A stretch of 7,270 nt of DNA from Pseudomonadota bacterium (lineage in GTDB: Bacteria; Pseudomonadota; Alphaproteobacteria; Rhizobiales; Methyloligellaceae): positions 1-7,270 of the forward strand of contig JADFHH010000080.1 of the NCBI GenBank assembly GCA_022567275.1. Reading direction: 5' to 3'. Below, in pieces: positions 6,328 to 7,270 of the stretch (within the stretch, counting starts at the first letter, position 1; the number at the start of each line of letters is the position of its first letter). A program made the translations under genes and the position numbers. The notes under the pieces were generated by a model. The model was not told the origin of the DNA. It did not search any database and was given only the letters and a program-made list of their open reading frames with translations.

Positions 6328-7143
6328 TCACCCGATGTTGTCGAAATCGCCATGGCGCCCGAGACCGTCCCTGAAACGGGCGGCGCCGGCGACACCCTCC
6401 TTGATGAGAGCCTCGCGGCCGTTATACCACTCCTGTATCAGCCCATCGCGAATCGACAAACCCTGGCTCCTGATCGCCGAGCGGCGGTCGGCGCGTACGC
6501 AAAGCTGCGGGAAGCGGGCGATCTGGTGCGCCAGTTGTTCGGCCTTTTCACGCGATCCGCCAGCGGGCGTCACATATTCACAGAGCCCGATTTCCAGACA
6601 TTCGGCCGCCGGTACTTTTCGGCCGGTGAGGATAATTTCCAGCGCGCGGCCCTGGCCGACAAGACGTGGCAGCCGCACCGTACCGCCGTCGATCAGAGGC
6701 ACGCCCCAGCGTCTGCAATAGACGCCGAAATAGGCATCTGCCCCCATCACCCGGAAATCGCACCACAGGGCGAGTTCCATACCGCCCGCGACAGCCGGGC
6801 CTTCGATGGCGCCGATGACCGGTTTGTCCAGTTCAAGCCTTGAGGGGCCGAGTGGTCCGCGTGGTATTTCGCCGCCATTGGCGCGCGGTCCGGAGGGCGG
6901 GATGTCGAGCTCGCCAAGGGGATTGTCATGCATGAGCATGCTCACATATTTCAGATCCCAGCCCGCGCAGAAGGCGCCGCCTTCGCCGTAAAAAACCGCG
7001 ACAGATGCGCTTTCGTCGGCGTCGAATTCCAGAAAGGCCTGCGTCAACTTATCGGCGCTGTCCGGGTCCATCGCATTGCGGGCCTCCGGCCGGTCATGAA
7101 TAATCGTCCAGACAGCATCATTTTTTTCGATTTTCACGGACAT
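6328..7143 (-). CDS. Crotonase-superfamily protein (enoyl-CoA hydratase/isomerase-like)
   Basis: A 271-aa crotonase-fold protein. The superfamily binds acyl-CoA thioesters and stabilises an enolate through an oxyanion hole. The two oxyanion segments are visible: GEGGAFCAGWDLK (53-65) and GAIEGPAVAGGMELAL (111-126), with E123 matching one of the two glutamates of classic hydratases. At the second glutamate position, in the stretch FGVYCRRWGVPLIDGGTVRLPR (139-160), alignment by eye puts C143, so normal hydration of 2-enoyl-CoA is doubtful. A different acyl-CoA reaction (isomerisation, hydrolysis or decarboxylation) may apply, and the substrate cannot be told. Length is normal for the family. 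GGGAGG lies eight bases before the ATG. It converges on holC and is divergent from a possible gene at the right edge. No clear promoter was found. Confidence 0.88.
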   Translation of the reverse strand: MSVKIEKNDAVWTIIHDRPEARNAMDPDSADKLTQAFLEFDADESASVAVFYGEGGAFCAGWDLKYVSMLMHDNPLGELDIPPSGPRANGGEIPRGPLGPSRLELDKPVIGAIEGPAVAGGMELALWCDFRVMGADAYFGVYCRRWGVPLIDGGTVRLPRLVGQGRALEIILTGRKVPAAECLEIGLCEYVTPAGGSREKAEQLAHQIARFPQLCVRADRRSAIRSQGLSIRDGLIQEWYNGREALIKEGVAGAARFRDGLGRHGDFDNIG

Positions 7144-7237
7144 GGATTTTTCCTCCCGTTAATTCCTGTAGGCCCTTCGGCGGTGTAGTTGACAGCTTTG
7201 CGTGAAAGAACAATGTAGCGGAACAGTGGGGGGCGAT

Positions 7238-7270
7238 TTGCTGAAACTTGAAAACCTTATGGTTCATGGG
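7238..7270 (+). CDS. Possible 5' end of an ABC-transporter ATPase gene (partial, cut by the window edge)
   Basis: From TTG 7238 the frame reads M-LKLENLMVHG and stays open to the window edge. This resembles the first strand of ABC ATPases (pattern L-x-V/L-E-N-L-x-V-x-Y/H-G), such as branched-chain amino-acid transporter LivF-like proteins. GGGGGG (7228-7233) lies four bases before TTG. GTG at 7226 in the same frame is another possible start. A TTGACA at 7189-7194 could be a -35 element, but no good -10 box follows it. Eleven codons are too few for certainty. Confidence 0.35.
   Translation, partial: MLKLENLMVHG

Noticed and set aside
7189..7217. Forward promoter starting with TTGACA at 7189
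   Set aside because: The -35 match is perfect, but the hexamers 16-18 bp downstream (CAATGT, AATGTA, ATGTAG) match the -10 consensus poorly, so it is not listed as a promoter.

Overview
The window reads as an alphaproteobacterial chromosome of fairly high GC. The lineage is inferred from the order panB, YfgM-like TPR protein, bamB, der and from protein character. No database search was possible, so order and genus are left open. I see no RNA genes, CRISPR array, insertion sequence or prophage genes.

Left part (1-1100) is a decayed accessory patch. A GT4-type glycosyltransferase fragment enters from the left edge, is interrupted by an in-frame TAA at 274-276, and stops matching its family near 455. 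There it is joined to the 3'-truncated end of a VapC/PIN toxin gene on the opposite strand. The cognate ribbon-helix-helix-like antitoxin gene is complete. Upstream of it lie a sigma70-like promoter and a 16-bp perfect palindrome that looks like its autoregulatory operator. The result looks like an orphan antitoxin with a broken toxin next to a broken glycosyltransferase.

Middle part (1100-6320) is core chromosome. A short DksA/TraR zinc-finger gene (minus) is divergent from panB (plus), which has a near-consensus promoter (CTGACA, 17 bp, TATAAT). After panB come a YfgM-like membrane-anchored TPR protein, the BamB lipoprotein of the outer-membrane BAM complex, the double GTPase Der (50S assembly) and HolC (DNA polymerase III chi). 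Gaps are 46, 12 and 19 nt, then a 1-nt stop/start overlap (TGATG) between der and holC. I see no internal terminator, so they are probably one transcript joining pantothenate synthesis, envelope assembly, ribosome assembly and replication.

Right part (6320-7270) holds a crotonase-superfamily gene on the minus strand, convergent with holC across only 9 nt. One of the two glutamates usual in enoyl-CoA hydratases is replaced in it. At the extreme right edge a divergent frame may be the first 11 codons of an ABC-transporter ATPase, which is weakly supported.

No convincing new multi-gene system is visible. The most notable material is the pseudogene mosaic at the left and its intact antitoxin control region.
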